A stretch of DNA of 13,953 nucleotides. Source: Pseudomonadota bacterium (GTDB taxonomy: Bacteria; Pseudomonadota; Gammaproteobacteria; Halothiobacillales; Halothiobacillaceae). Shown piece after piece: positions 4,754 through 12,490 of the stretch; position 1 is the first letter of the stretch; each line of letters starts with the position of its first letter. Location of the stretch: assembly GCA_021795795.1 (NCBI GenBank), contig JAJYPA010000180.1, forward strand, positions 1-13,953. Reading direction: 5' to 3'. Made by a program: the position numbers and the translations under genes. The notes under the pieces were generated by a model. It saw only the letters and a list, made by a program, of their open reading frames with translations. It was not told the origin of the DNA and made no database searches.

Positions 4754-7234
4754 TTGGCAGCGCATGGAATTTCCTCTCGGCGTCGTTGGGTATTCTGGAC
4801 GCTTGTCGCTCTGCTGCTGATCGCTGTCAATATTATGGTTGGGATCGGTGTCTGGACTTGGCGGATTTGGCAGGAATTACCGCCCGTCGTGAAACTCGAA
4901 AACTGGCGTCCTCAGGAGCCGTTACGCATTTATGCGGACAATGGTCACTTGCTGCAAGTGGTTGGCCCGCAACTTCGCTATGCCCTGCCCCTGAAACAAA
5001 TCCCCAAAACCTTGCAGGATGCTTTTATTTCCGCCGAGAATTCGAAATTTTACAGTCATGATCCGATTTACTATCCCGTCAGCTTTCCAGGTATTATCCG
5101 TGCGGCCTTTGTGGATCTGATTCACATGGCTCCAGTGCAGGGAGCCAGCACCATCACCGAACAGGTAGCCCGCAATTTTTATTTGACGCCTAAAAAAACC
5201 ATTACCCGCAAGGTGGCGGAAATCCTGCTGGCCTATAAACTTGGAGCGCGCCTGCCTCGTCCACAGATCCTGGATTTGTATCTCAACAAGATTTATCTGG
5301 GAGAGGGTGCATACGGGGTGCAGGCGGCAGCTGAAACTTACTATGGCAAAACCGTCAACCAACTCACCATTGCCGAAATGGCGACTTTGGCTGGTCTACC
5401 GGCGGCGCCCTCGGATTTCAATCCCATCGCCTCCCCAGCGTCGGCAAAAACCCGGCGAGACTATGTGTTGCGGCACATGGCGCACTATGGATACATCAGC
5501 AAGGCACAGGAAAACGCGGCCCTGGCTGAACCCATTAAAGCTCATTATCACGCTCCCGCCAGCAATATTGCTCCCTATGCCACCGACTGGATTCGTAACT
5601 GGCTGCAAAAGCATTTCGGTGCCGATTTCACCTACCGAACTGGCCTGCAGGTTTACACCAGCATCAATCCGACGGACCAGCGTACTGCCGATCGGGATGT
5701 TGCGGTGGGTCTCGAAAACTACGCTATGGGTCTGGATAGCATGGATCCCAAGGCTTGGCATGGTCCGATTGCACAATTGTCGGAGGCAGCCATGGAAACG
5801 GCGCTGCAGGGGCAGCGCCCCAGCCAGTTACCCAATCACAATCCAGCCAATTTGCACTGGGGGGTGGTGATCAAATCCACGCCGGAAACGGCGACCGTTT
5901 CCTTGGAGGGCCGCCGTTTGGTGCATTTGACCTTGCGCGACGTGGCTTGGGCGCGTTCCGCCCCCAAGGGAAGTTCACCAAATGCCGTCAATCAGGTGTT
6001 GCAACCGGGTAATTTGATCTGGTTAAGACGCTATGTGGTCGCAGCCACCTCGGGAACTGGCAACCCGGTCTGGGGTACAAAGGTTTGGCACAATATTCCC
6101 CATGCTGGCTGGCAGTTGACTCAGATCCCCCATGTGCAGGGCGCCTTGGTTTCTCTTGCCAGCCAATCAGGCGCCATCCTGGCTCTATCCGGGGGCTTCA
6201 GCTACGAACTCAGCCATTTTGACCGGGCGCTTTACGCATTCCGGCAGCCTGGTTCGGGATTCAAACCCTTTGTATATTCTTCGGCCATGGACGCACCGAC
6301 CTATTTGGCCAGCGGCCACAAACATTATCTCACGCCTGTTTCTCTCATAGCTGACACACCGCTGGTGATTCATCTCAGTGACGGACAGGTTTATGCACCG
6401 ACCAACTACAGTCGTACCTTTTCGAATATTCCCTTTCCAGTTTGGGAGGATCTGGCGGATTCCCATAATGTTCCCAGCGTTCGCCTGTTGATACATGTCA
6501 GCATCCCCTACGCCAAGCGCTATGTGGAACGTTTTGGTTTTCCAGCACAACAGATCCCCGCTTCCCCCTCCATGGTGTTGGGATCAGGAGATTTCACCCC
6601 CCTGCAAATCGCGCGGGGCTACTCCGTATTTTCCAGTGGGGGATTTTTGCCGCATCCTTATTTGATTCGTAAAATTGTCACTGCACACGGCACTACGGTT
6701 TCGTTAATGGATTGCCCACTTGGTTATCGCCCGCCGGCAGGGCAAACCGTGATTCCGCCCGGAGTTGCTTTTCTGATGACCAGAATGTTGGAGCGGGTTA
6801 TCCAGATGGGCACAGGGGTGGCCGCGCAGATTTTACATCGCCATGATCTGGCAGGCAAAACCGGCACGACCAATCATGAGGATAATGCCTGGTTCAATGG
6901 CTTTAATCCCAATGTTACGACTTCAGTCTGGGTGGGATATGATAACAATCAATCCATGGGGACTTGGGCGGCGGGGGCTCGTGAAGCCCTGCCTATCTGG
7001 ATTCGCTATATGCACACGGCGCTGGCGACCTATCCGGATGTGGGTTTCTTCCAACCGCCCGATATAGTGACCGCGCGTTACGACCCAGAAACGGGTGATC
7101 TTGCACCTCGGAACGACCCGGAGCATAAATATCCCATTGGATATTTTTTATCCGGCTATCTGCCGCCGAAGCATAAACCCAAGGTCAGTGCAGAAACACA
7201 GAGTTTTATTCGTGCATTGATGCATATTTTCTAG
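4754..7234 (+). CDS. mrcA: Class A penicillin-binding protein 1A (bifunctional transglycosylase/transpeptidase)
   Basis: Polymerises lipid II into glycan strands and cross-links them in the periplasm, anchored by one N-terminal span (about residues 13-36). It has 826 residues, close to PBP1A of Gammaproteobacteria. The GT51 domain (about 85-265) has AENSKFYSH with catalytic Glu95, GASTITEQVARNFYLT (130-145), LDLYLNKIYLGEGAYG (173-188) and LAGLPAAPSDFNP. An OB-like insert (about 330-460) precedes the transpeptidase, which carries S501-G-F-K, S570-H-N and K702-T-G-T-T followed by DNAWFNGF. Family consensus has ED for E95-N96 and Gln at Glu136, so both glycosyltransferase motifs deviate. The start is TTG at 4754: AGAGG lies about seven bases upstream and an in-frame TAG at 4742 bars anything longer. 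It begins 49 bases after the dacA pseudogene and is followed at once by a small membrane ORF. Gene identity is firm. Confidence 0.93.
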   Translation: MAAHGISSRRRWVFWTLVALLLIAVNIMVGIGVWTWRIWQELPPVVKLENWRPQEPLRIYADNGHLLQVVGPQLRYALPLKQIPKTLQDAFISAENSKFYSHDPIYYPVSFPGIIRAAFVDLIHMAPVQGASTITEQVARNFYLTPKKTITRKVAEILLAYKLGARLPRPQILDLYLNKIYLGEGAYGVQAAAETYYGKTVNQLTIAEMATLAGLPAAPSDFNPIASPASAKTRRDYVLRHMAHYGYISKAQENAALAEPIKAHYHAPASNIAPYATDWIRNWLQKHFGADFTYRTGLQVYTSINPTDQRTADRDVAVGLENYAMGLDSMDPKAWHGPIAQLSEAAMETALQGQRPSQLPNHNPANLHWGVVIKSTPETATVSLEGRRLVHLTLRDVAWARSAPKGSSPNAVNQVLQPGNLIWLRRYVVAATSGTGNPVWGTKVWHNIPHAGWQLTQIPHVQGALVSLASQSGAILALSGGFSYELSHFDRALYAFRQPGSGFKPFVYSSAMDAPTYLASGHKHYLTPVSLIADTPLVIHLSDGQVYAPTNYSRTFSNIPFPVWEDLADSHNVPSVRLLIHVSIPYAKRYVERFGFPAQQIPASPSMVLGSGDFTPLQIARGYSVFSSGGFLPHPYLIRKIVTAHGTTVSLMDCPLGYRPPAGQTVIPPGVAFLMTRMLERVIQMGTGVAAQILHRHDLAGKTGTTNHEDNAWFNGFNPNVTTSVWVGYDNNQSMGTWAAGAREALPIWIRYMHTALATYPDVGFFQPPDIVTARYDPETGDLAPRNDPEHKYPIGYFLSGYLPPKHKPKVSAETQSFIRALMHIF

Positions 7235-7244
7235 GAGATGGATA

Positions 7245-7373
7245 ATGAAGCAGTGGTTGGTCCTGATAATTATCGTCTTTTGTTTCTGGGGGGTTTTTGA
7301 AGCCAGTCACTACTGGCTGATAAGACATCCCGATCGCCCGGATCAACGCACCTTGAAGGTGATTTCCCATTAA
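7245..7373 (+). CDS. Small single-span membrane protein downstream of PBP1A
   Basis: A 42-codon ORF starting ten bases after the PBP1A stop, with GGAG seven bases before its ATG. The product begins MKQWLVLIIIVFCFWGVFEA, a single hydrophobic span, and continues with a short hydrophilic tail rich in Arg, His, Asp and Pro (SHYWLIRHPDRPDQRTLKVI). I do not recognise a family. The spacing and ribosome binding site suggest it is co-transcribed with the PBP1A gene, and a small membrane partner or regulator of PBP1A is a reasonable guess. It ends just before a transposase remnant, so it could also be the 5' fragment of a longer gene. Confidence 0.55.
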   Translation: MKQWLVLIIIVFCFWGVFEASHYWLIRHPDRPDQRTLKVISH

Positions 7374-7419
7374 TCAGAGGTTCCTTAGGCGCCGTACCGT
7401 TGGAAAGCGTTCCAGCACT

Positions 7420-7788
7420 TTAACCCAGGGTCGGCAGCAGGGTTTTGGTCTCTAGCGCTTCCACATCGGTCGTATGGCGCATCTTGCGGAACACCTGACG
7501 TAGGGCGCTGAACCCCAGCTCCTTCCAGAGTTCGGTCAAGGCCCAGACATCGCCCAAGGCACGGGCCGATTCAAAAGTGATGGACGGTGGGGAAGTGGGT
7601 ACTGGCATCGCATCGGGTGTCTGCCCACTGACCTTCATCAGACCCGAAATCACCGCGTGTAACTGGCTATCCACCTGATCCAGTCGTCCCAGGGTGGCGA
7701 CGGTCCGCTTTTTGACCTTTCCGGCATCATCCCGGTAGGACTCGACAAGCTGCACGTAGCGGCGACTGCCGGAGGTGGTGATCTTCAC
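7420..7788 (-). pseudogene. IS1634-family transposase remnant
   Basis: Reading minus, VKITTSGSRRYVQLVESYRD, KVKKRTVATLGRLDQVDSQL, TFESARALGDVWALTELWKE and LGFSALRQVFRKMRHT match the N-terminal part of IS1634-family (IS4-like) transposases. The frame then jumps to DVEALETKTLLPTLG and stops, so nearly all of the DDE catalytic domain is missing, probably by internal deletion. The first codon is GTG here, while homologues as I recall start one or two codons earlier (M-H-V-K), where this sequence has ATA. Upstream the same frame runs on antisense to nothing useful and overlaps the end of the FtsI-like gene in another frame. No clear terminal repeats were found on comparing 7374-7400 with 7800-7850. 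Non-functional. Confidence 0.7.
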
Positions 7789-7849
7789 ATGTATGCCGCC
7801 GCTTTTGAAGAGCGTCGTGTTGGTCCTCCATAGCCACAGAAACGAACTA

Positions 7850-9595
7850 TTATTTTCCACCACCCTCTGCCCAGATTTCTGCCTGAGCGCTCGTGATAGC
7901 AGGTGCCCGTAATTGACACACGGCCTTGCCACACCATTCCGGACCAATATCCAGTTGTTCCAGGGCGTGTTCCATCGTGATTCTGAACACAGGAGCCGCC
8001 TCCACCCCACCGAAATTCCAGAATTTATCACTATCCCGTAGGGTGACCGCCATCACCAGTTGGGGATCCCGACCAGGAGCAAAGCCAACAAAAGTCGCGT
8101 TGGTACGATGATGGAAAAATCCGTCCTTGCCATTGGCCAGATCCGCAGTTCCCGTCTTGCCAGCAACCGCATAGCCTGGGATGGCCGCAAGAATACCTGT
8201 GCCATCAGGTTCAGCCACGGTACGCAACCAACGCCGCAGGTCGTTGGCCACCCAAAATGGCATGACTCGACGCTTGCGCAGGGGTTCCCCCTTCACCAGA
8301 ATCGGACGAATATGGTAGCCTCCATTGGCAATTGCAGCGTAGGCATCGGCCAACTGCAGCGTGGTCACTGAGATTCCGTAACCAATCGAGATGGTGGCGT
8401 GCCGTGCCTTACTCCAGCTTTGCCAAGCCGGTAATACCCCTGCGGTACTTCCGGGCAACCCGGTCTGCGGAACATTACCAAAACCGACCGCCCGATACAT
8501 GTCATAAATGGCGCGGCGCGGTGTTTTCAGAGCAATTTTGACCGTGCCGATGCAACTGGAATATTTGAGGATATGTTCAATATTCAGCACATGGTGGGGT
8601 ACGTCATCGGTGATCGGATATCCACCCACCCAAAGTGGATGAAATACATTGAAACGCGCTGTAGAGCTCACGCTATGGGTAGCCAATGCTGCAGCAATGG
8701 CAAAGGGCTTGATGACCGAGCCTGGCTCAAAAGCTTGATGCACTGCGTTGTCCACATAATCCATGGGGTTGTTACAGCTACCCACATTGTTGGGATTGCA
8801 GCTGGGAACACTGGCCATGGCAAGCACCTGCCCGGTACGTACATCCATCACCACCGCCGAGCCATTGCTTGCGCCGAAATGGCGCTGGGCGGCAAGCAGA
8901 GCCATGTAAGCCCAATACTGGATCTGGGGATTGATGGTGAGCTGCAGGGCATGCCCGGCCCGAGGATTGCGCAGGATTTTGTACACATGCACAATCTGCC
9001 CATGACCATCCTCCAGAACCCGTTCCTTACCCGGTATGGCGGAAAGCCATGAGTTATAATACAACTCCAGCCCGGTATCCCCCTGATGCTGCAGATTGAC
9101 CATGCCGAGCAGCGGTGCGGTCACCGCCCCCATAGGATAATAACTGCGGCTGGTATTCTGCGTATAGATACCTGGGATATGCAGCGCAACAATTTTTTCC
9201 CCCAATGCAGGAGGAACTTGACGCAGAATGTAGGCAAAGGCCGCCCCTCCACCAGCAACCCGTTCGGCGAAACTGGTAGGGCTCAAATGCAGAGCCTGTG
9301 CAAGCGATCCCCATTGATCCTGATATTTATCCAGAATTATCGGGTCGGCCCAAATGGTTACCGCCTTTACATTGACTGCCAGCGGCGCTCCATTTCGGGC
9401 CGTAATAATTCCACGTTCACTGGGCAAGGGCAAAGTGCGCAAATAACGCATCCGCCCCTGGAAGCGCAAAGTTTGATGCTCCAGCCACTGTAAGCGTAAA
9501 TCCCGAGCAAGCACTGCTGCGAAACCTATCAGAATAGTGGCAATCAACCAGCGTGCTCGACCCGAAGGCAACATTTTGACGGATAGTTCTCTCAT
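7850..9595 (-). CDS. ftsI: Class B penicillin-binding protein, FtsI/PBP3-like, with SSC in place of SSN
   Basis: Monofunctional transpeptidase of the divisome type, working in other bacteria with FtsW. It has 581 residues, the usual FtsI length: one N-terminal span (about 15-30), the pedestal motif LPSERGIITARNGAPLAVN (58-76), PMGAVTAPLLGMV (154-166), and a transpeptidase with S293-V-I-K, a second motif at 346-348 and K480-T-G-T. The second motif is Ser-Ser-Cys (codon TGC, 8552-8554), whereas the family has Ser-Ser-Asn. That Asn positions substrate, so activity is doubtful. Cys266, Cys274, Cys555 and Cys560 are further periplasmic cysteines. Its ATG overlaps the stop of a 12-codon ORF, and no good Shine-Dalgarno precedes it, suggesting coupling. 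No ftsL, murE or ftsW lies nearby, so it may be a paralogue outside the dcw cluster. Confidence 0.88.
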   Translation of the reverse strand: MRELSVKMLPSGRARWLIATILIGFAAVLARDLRLQWLEHQTLRFQGRMRYLRTLPLPSERGIITARNGAPLAVNVKAVTIWADPIILDKYQDQWGSLAQALHLSPTSFAERVAGGGAAFAYILRQVPPALGEKIVALHIPGIYTQNTSRSYYPMGAVTAPLLGMVNLQHQGDTGLELYYNSWLSAIPGKERVLEDGHGQIVHVYKILRNPRAGHALQLTINPQIQYWAYMALLAAQRHFGASNGSAVVMDVRTGQVLAMASVPSCNPNNVGSCNNPMDYVDNAVHQAFEPGSVIKPFAIAAALATHSVSSTARFNVFHPLWVGGYPITDDVPHHVLNIEHILKYSSCIGTVKIALKTPRRAIYDMYRAVGFGNVPQTGLPGSTAGVLPAWQSWSKARHATISIGYGISVTTLQLADAYAAIANGGYHIRPILVKGEPLRKRRVMPFWVANDLRRWLRTVAEPDGTGILAAIPGYAVAGKTGTADLANGKDGFFHHRTNATFVGFAPGRDPQLVMAVTLRDSDKFWNFGGVEAAPVFRITMEHALEQLDIGPEWCGKAVCQLRAPAITSAQAEIWAEGGGK

Positions 9596-9630
9596 GCGCG
9601 GGGCGGTGTTTGAAGGCGGGTTGTTTCCAT
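9592..9630 (-). CDS. 12-codon mini-ORF overlapping the ftsI-like start
   Basis: Reading minus, CTGGAG lies about six bases before an ATG that encodes METTRLQTPPRA and stops in an ATGA overlap with the FtsI-like gene. The ribosome binding site is better than that of ftsI itself. It could be a coupling leader peptide or the stub of a deleted ftsL, which normally sits here. Very short, so speculative. Confidence 0.3.
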   Translation of the reverse strand: METTRLQTPPRA

Positions 9631-9965
9631 AACCAACTCCAGTAGAGTTTTAATGAGAGTCAGACGACCACCTCAAAGTAAAGTTCCGGAAAATACTGCA
9701 AGATCTGGCTAATACCAGCTAGAACAGTTTCGCTGTCTCGTGCCTACCAGACTGGATTACCTTTACGGCCACCCGAATCCTGTCTGGACAAGGCTTGGCA
9801 AGATGGATGCCATCGACCGCCTGATAGCCACCGAAGCGGTATTCCTCTCACGAAAAACTGACGCGTCGTGACCACCTGGTGATAAAATGGCGGCAATCAG
9901 AATGTACACTTTTCGGGGGTGCCCATGATAAGCGGAATTACTGCCCACGATCGCCGGAATGGCAA
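9631..9965. other. Gap between the two class B PBP genes, no recognisable gene
   Basis: RodA, the usual neighbour of MrdA, is absent. On plus, a frame at 9740-9871 from a GTG reads PTRLDYLYGHPNPVWTRLGK then MDAIDRLIATEAVFLSRK before a stop. It looks protein-like but I recognise no family and see no ribosome binding site. The stretch around 9901-9925 (TGTACACTTTTCGGGGG) has the feel of an insertion-sequence end, unproven. Confidence 0.35.
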
Positions 9966-11813
9966 TCAGCCAAAGATCTGGGCTGGATTCACCACAATGT
10001 TGGTGAAATCCCGCAATTTGATCTTGGGACGTAAGTCGCTGAGAATGGCTGCTCTAGCGACCGGAAGCGCCTGCCAGGCATTATTCCCGCCATCTTCCAC
10101 CACCACCGCCACAGCAATTTTAGGATGATGGAGCGGTGCCCAACCGATGAAAAGGGAATCATCATTATAAATCGTCCGACCATCCTGATAGCCGATAGGC
10201 ACTTCCGCTGTCCCGGTTTTACCAGCCATGGCCAAACCGGGTGTTGCCATGCTTTTACAGGTTCCCCGAGTAACACAAGCCGTCATTCCCTTGCGGACTG
10301 CCCGTAATGCAAAAGCGGGAATATGCAGGTTTTTGGCTGGCGGTACCGGCAAGGCTTGCCGCGCATCTGTTTCTGGATTGATTAACGCACTGACCACATG
10401 CAGGGAGGGTAGATATCCTCCGTTGGCTATGGCCGACACCGCACGCACCAACTGCAATGGTGTCACCAGCAAATAGCCTTGCCCGATGCCCAGAATCACC
10501 GAATCGCCGGTGTACCAGGGCTGATGAAAACGCGCTTCTTTCCAGCGCGGCGTCGGGACAAACCCGTTGGCACTGCCGGGGGTATCAATGGGAGCGGGGT
10601 GCCCAAACCCAAAGCGCCAGAGTGCCGCATCCTGCCGCTGAATACCCATCTTGATAGCCAGCTTGTAAAAAAACATGTCCACGGACCAGGCCAGAGCCTT
10701 GGTCAGCCCGGTGTCTCCAAAACCCGAATGATACCAGTCCCAGTAAACATGGTCCCCAAGCCGGATATAACCGGGGCAGTATGTATGGAAATTGGGCTGG
10801 ATGACCCGATCCTGCAGCGCCTCGATAGAATAGAAAGGCTTAATGCAAGAGCCAGGTGGATATAGCCCTTGCGCTACCCTATTGAGCAGGGGCCGGCCCT
10901 TGTCATGCAGCAGGCTCTGCCAGTGGACTTCGCTAATCCCATCCACAAACCAGTTGGCATTGAAACTGGGATTACTGTAACTGGCGATTACTGCGCCGTT
11001 ATTCGGATTAACCGCCACCAGTGCGCCGCGAAAATGATTGCGGCGCATGACCTTTTCGACCGCACACTGAACCCGCAAGCGCAGGCTTGTCAGGAGATTA
11101 TCTCCCGGCGTCGGCGCGACATTCCGCAGATTGGCCACAGGCATACCTAATGCGTTCACTTCTTTGATCTGATAACCGAATTTCCCACGCAGTTCCCGCT
11201 CAAACGCATATTCCAAGCCAGTTTCACCAATGAATCGTCGATAAATATACCTTTGAGGATCAAAACCTTTCAGATTGCGGGCGCTGACCGGTCCGACATA
11301 ACCGACCACCGAGGTAAACAGGTTGTTGTAGGGGTAATAACGATGCCACTGTGCTGCCACCTGCATACCCGGAAACTGCATGTCGCGTACCGAAAATGCA
11401 GCTATTTCTCCAGAGGTCATATTATGCAGGAGAATCCTGGGGATATAGGGCGGCTTGTCATCCAGAGTATGCAACAAATGCTCGATATTTTTTTTTGGAA
11501 TGGGAAACAGGTGCTCTATGCGCTTCAGGGTCCCATGCAGTTGCTCCGTTTCGTCGGGAATCAGCTCCAGAACATAGCGCGGGTGATTGGCGGCAAGAAT
11601 CTGGCCATGACTGGCGAGAATCAGTCCCCGTGCGGGAGAAACCGGGACAATGGCGGTAAGATTCGCTTGGGCCATTTTCCTAAAGCGTTGATAATGAAGG
11701 ACTTCAAGATCTACCAGGCGCCAGATCAGACACACAAACGCCAGCAATAGTAAACCAATAGCGAAAGCCAGACGACCCCGGAAGCGACCGGTGTTTAGGG
11801 CGTTCTGACTCAC
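9966..11813 (-). CDS. mrdA: Class B penicillin-binding protein 2 (elongasome transpeptidase)
   Basis: Cross-links peptidoglycan during lateral growth and determines rod shape together with RodA and MreBCD. The 615-residue length fits PBP2. One N-terminal span (about 14-32) is followed by the pedestal domain with SPARGLILASHGQILAANHP (59-78), the IPRILLHNMTSGEIAAF region and GYVGPVSA (171-178). The transpeptidase has YPPGS322-C-I-K, S377-V-D with MFFYKLA, PWYTGDSVILGIGQGYLLVT (432-451) and K532-T-G-T-A-E. Ser-x-Asp as the second motif is normal for PBP2, so all catalytic residues are present. It starts at GTG 11813 with AAGGTAGG about six bases upstream. Cys513 and Cys519 could form a disulphide. 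The normal neighbours mreD and rodA are missing on both sides, so it may be a relocated or second copy. Confidence 0.93.
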   Translation of the reverse strand: MSQNALNTGRFRGRLAFAIGLLLLAFVCLIWRLVDLEVLHYQRFRKMAQANLTAIVPVSPARGLILASHGQILAANHPRYVLELIPDETEQLHGTLKRIEHLFPIPKKNIEHLLHTLDDKPPYIPRILLHNMTSGEIAAFSVRDMQFPGMQVAAQWHRYYPYNNLFTSVVGYVGPVSARNLKGFDPQRYIYRRFIGETGLEYAFERELRGKFGYQIKEVNALGMPVANLRNVAPTPGDNLLTSLRLRVQCAVEKVMRRNHFRGALVAVNPNNGAVIASYSNPSFNANWFVDGISEVHWQSLLHDKGRPLLNRVAQGLYPPGSCIKPFYSIEALQDRVIQPNFHTYCPGYIRLGDHVYWDWYHSGFGDTGLTKALAWSVDMFFYKLAIKMGIQRQDAALWRFGFGHPAPIDTPGSANGFVPTPRWKEARFHQPWYTGDSVILGIGQGYLLVTPLQLVRAVSAIANGGYLPSLHVVSALINPETDARQALPVPPAKNLHIPAFALRAVRKGMTACVTRGTCKSMATPGLAMAGKTGTAEVPIGYQDGRTIYNDDSLFIGWAPLHHPKIAVAVVVEDGGNNAWQALPVARAAILSDLRPKIKLRDFTNIVVNPAQIFG

Positions 11814-11911
11814 AAAAACCTACCTTCAAAATCAATGAAATAATAGGACAACAATGGCGTAACTGCCTCTGAGAATGAAGTCTATGGCTAAGCTGAGAGG
11901 CCCTGATAGCG

Positions 11912-11964
11912 GGGAAAGTTCCCTAAGCCATACGTATTCCTGTTTAGCCGTCCGGGAACTTCCC
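11912..11964. repeat. Pair of GGGAA-TTCCC palindromes
   Basis: GGGAAAGTTCCC (11912-11923) and GGGAACTTCCC (11954-11964) are two palindromes with the same half-site, start to start 42 bases apart (four helical turns). They lie about 100 bases upstream of the mrdA start, in the gap between mrdA and the plus-strand small ORF. They could be a dimeric regulator's operator pair or arms of a larger hairpin. No known regulator is assigned. The rest of 11814-12088 shows no gene. Confidence 0.55.
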
Positions 11965-12036
11965 GAGACAAGCAGGCGTCATAAGAGGTATGTATAGCGC
12001 CGTGACCATGAGTGGATGATGTCGACCAAGACCCAC

Positions 12037-12060
12037 AATCATTCTTGTGATGATTTTTTT
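12037..12060 (+). terminator. Weak terminator-like hairpin with T-run
   Basis: AATCAT (12037-12042), loop TCTTGTG, ATGATT (12050-12055), then more T to 12060. The stem is short and AT-only at its base, and no plus-strand gene is visible upstream for it to terminate. It may be the terminator of a gene lost to deletion. Confidence 0.25.
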
Positions 12061-12088
12061 CCTTAGTATTCAGACTAAAGGCACTCTG

Positions 12089-12211
12089 ATGACTGATATC
12101 TTAGAAATATTATCTATTTTAACTGGTATCGTGCTTGTCACTTATCCAGCCAGTTTTCTAGTGGAGAGGATATTACGTCATTGGGATAATGAATATCCTG
12201 AAAAACTTTAG
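12089..12211 (+). CDS. 40-residue hypothetical membrane peptide
   Basis: The ORF reads MTDILEILSILTGIVLVTYP, then ASFLVERILRHWDNEYPEKL and stop: one hydrophobic span (about residues 4-25) with a charged, amphipathic C-terminal tail. AAAGG lies seven bases before the ATG. The base composition is AT-rich like the 3320-3631 stretch and unlike the PBP genes. I recognise no family. The shape resembles small membrane regulators or type I toxin peptides, but no antisense RNA is evident. It is followed by GGAG and another ATG at 12224, whose frame runs into pseudogene DNA, so a former operon is possible. Confidence 0.4.
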   Translation: MTDILEILSILTGIVLVTYPASFLVERILRHWDNEYPEKL

Positions 12212-12297
12212 GAGTCTGCTTTTATGTCTTTACGTTCGCTGAGTTTTCGGAGAAATTCTCATTTCTACCAGTTTTTTCATGGTTTCTCTGGAGTTAA

Positions 12298-12483
12298 ACC
12301 ACCCTCGGCAGAGAAGCGCAAAAACGCCTGGGCATTCATCATGGGGTGCAGATTGGAAGCATCTACCCCGAACCCTCCGCACAAACGGGATTGAGTAGTG
12401 GCATGGCCATCCAGCAGATTGACCAGCAGGAAGTGAACAGCCCGGAACAATTGCGGCAGATTGTCCAGAAGCTGCCGGCCTAC
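12298..12483 (+). pseudogene. C-terminal PDZ-domain remnant of a DegP/DegQ-type serine protease
   Basis: The frame opens just after a TAA at 12295 and reads GREAQKRLGIHHGVQIGSIY, then PEPSAQTGLSSGMAIQQIDQ, then QEVNSPEQLRQIVQKLPA. This is the PDZ2 pattern of HtrA/Do proteases: a short helix ending LGI, x-x-G-V-x-I, a carboxylate-loop region, then A-G-L-x-x-G-x-x-I. No protease domain (His-Asp-Ser) is in the window. About three bases after LPA the homology passes to dacA in another frame. In full form these proteins degrade misfolded periplasmic proteins; this one cannot. Confidence 0.6.
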
Positions 12484-12490
12484 ACACCGA

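Noticed and set aside
5241..5870. 209-codon plus-strand frame inside mrcA
   Set aside because: A +1 shadow of the PBP1A gene, with the Arg/Trp/Thr-rich composition typical of an off-frame reading.
12224..12394. 56-codon plus-strand ORF (MSLRSLSFRR...) with GGAG upstream
   Set aside because: Its start is plausible, but the last half runs out of frame through the PDZ remnant and the whole has no homology I recognise. Most likely a chance frame at a deletion junction.
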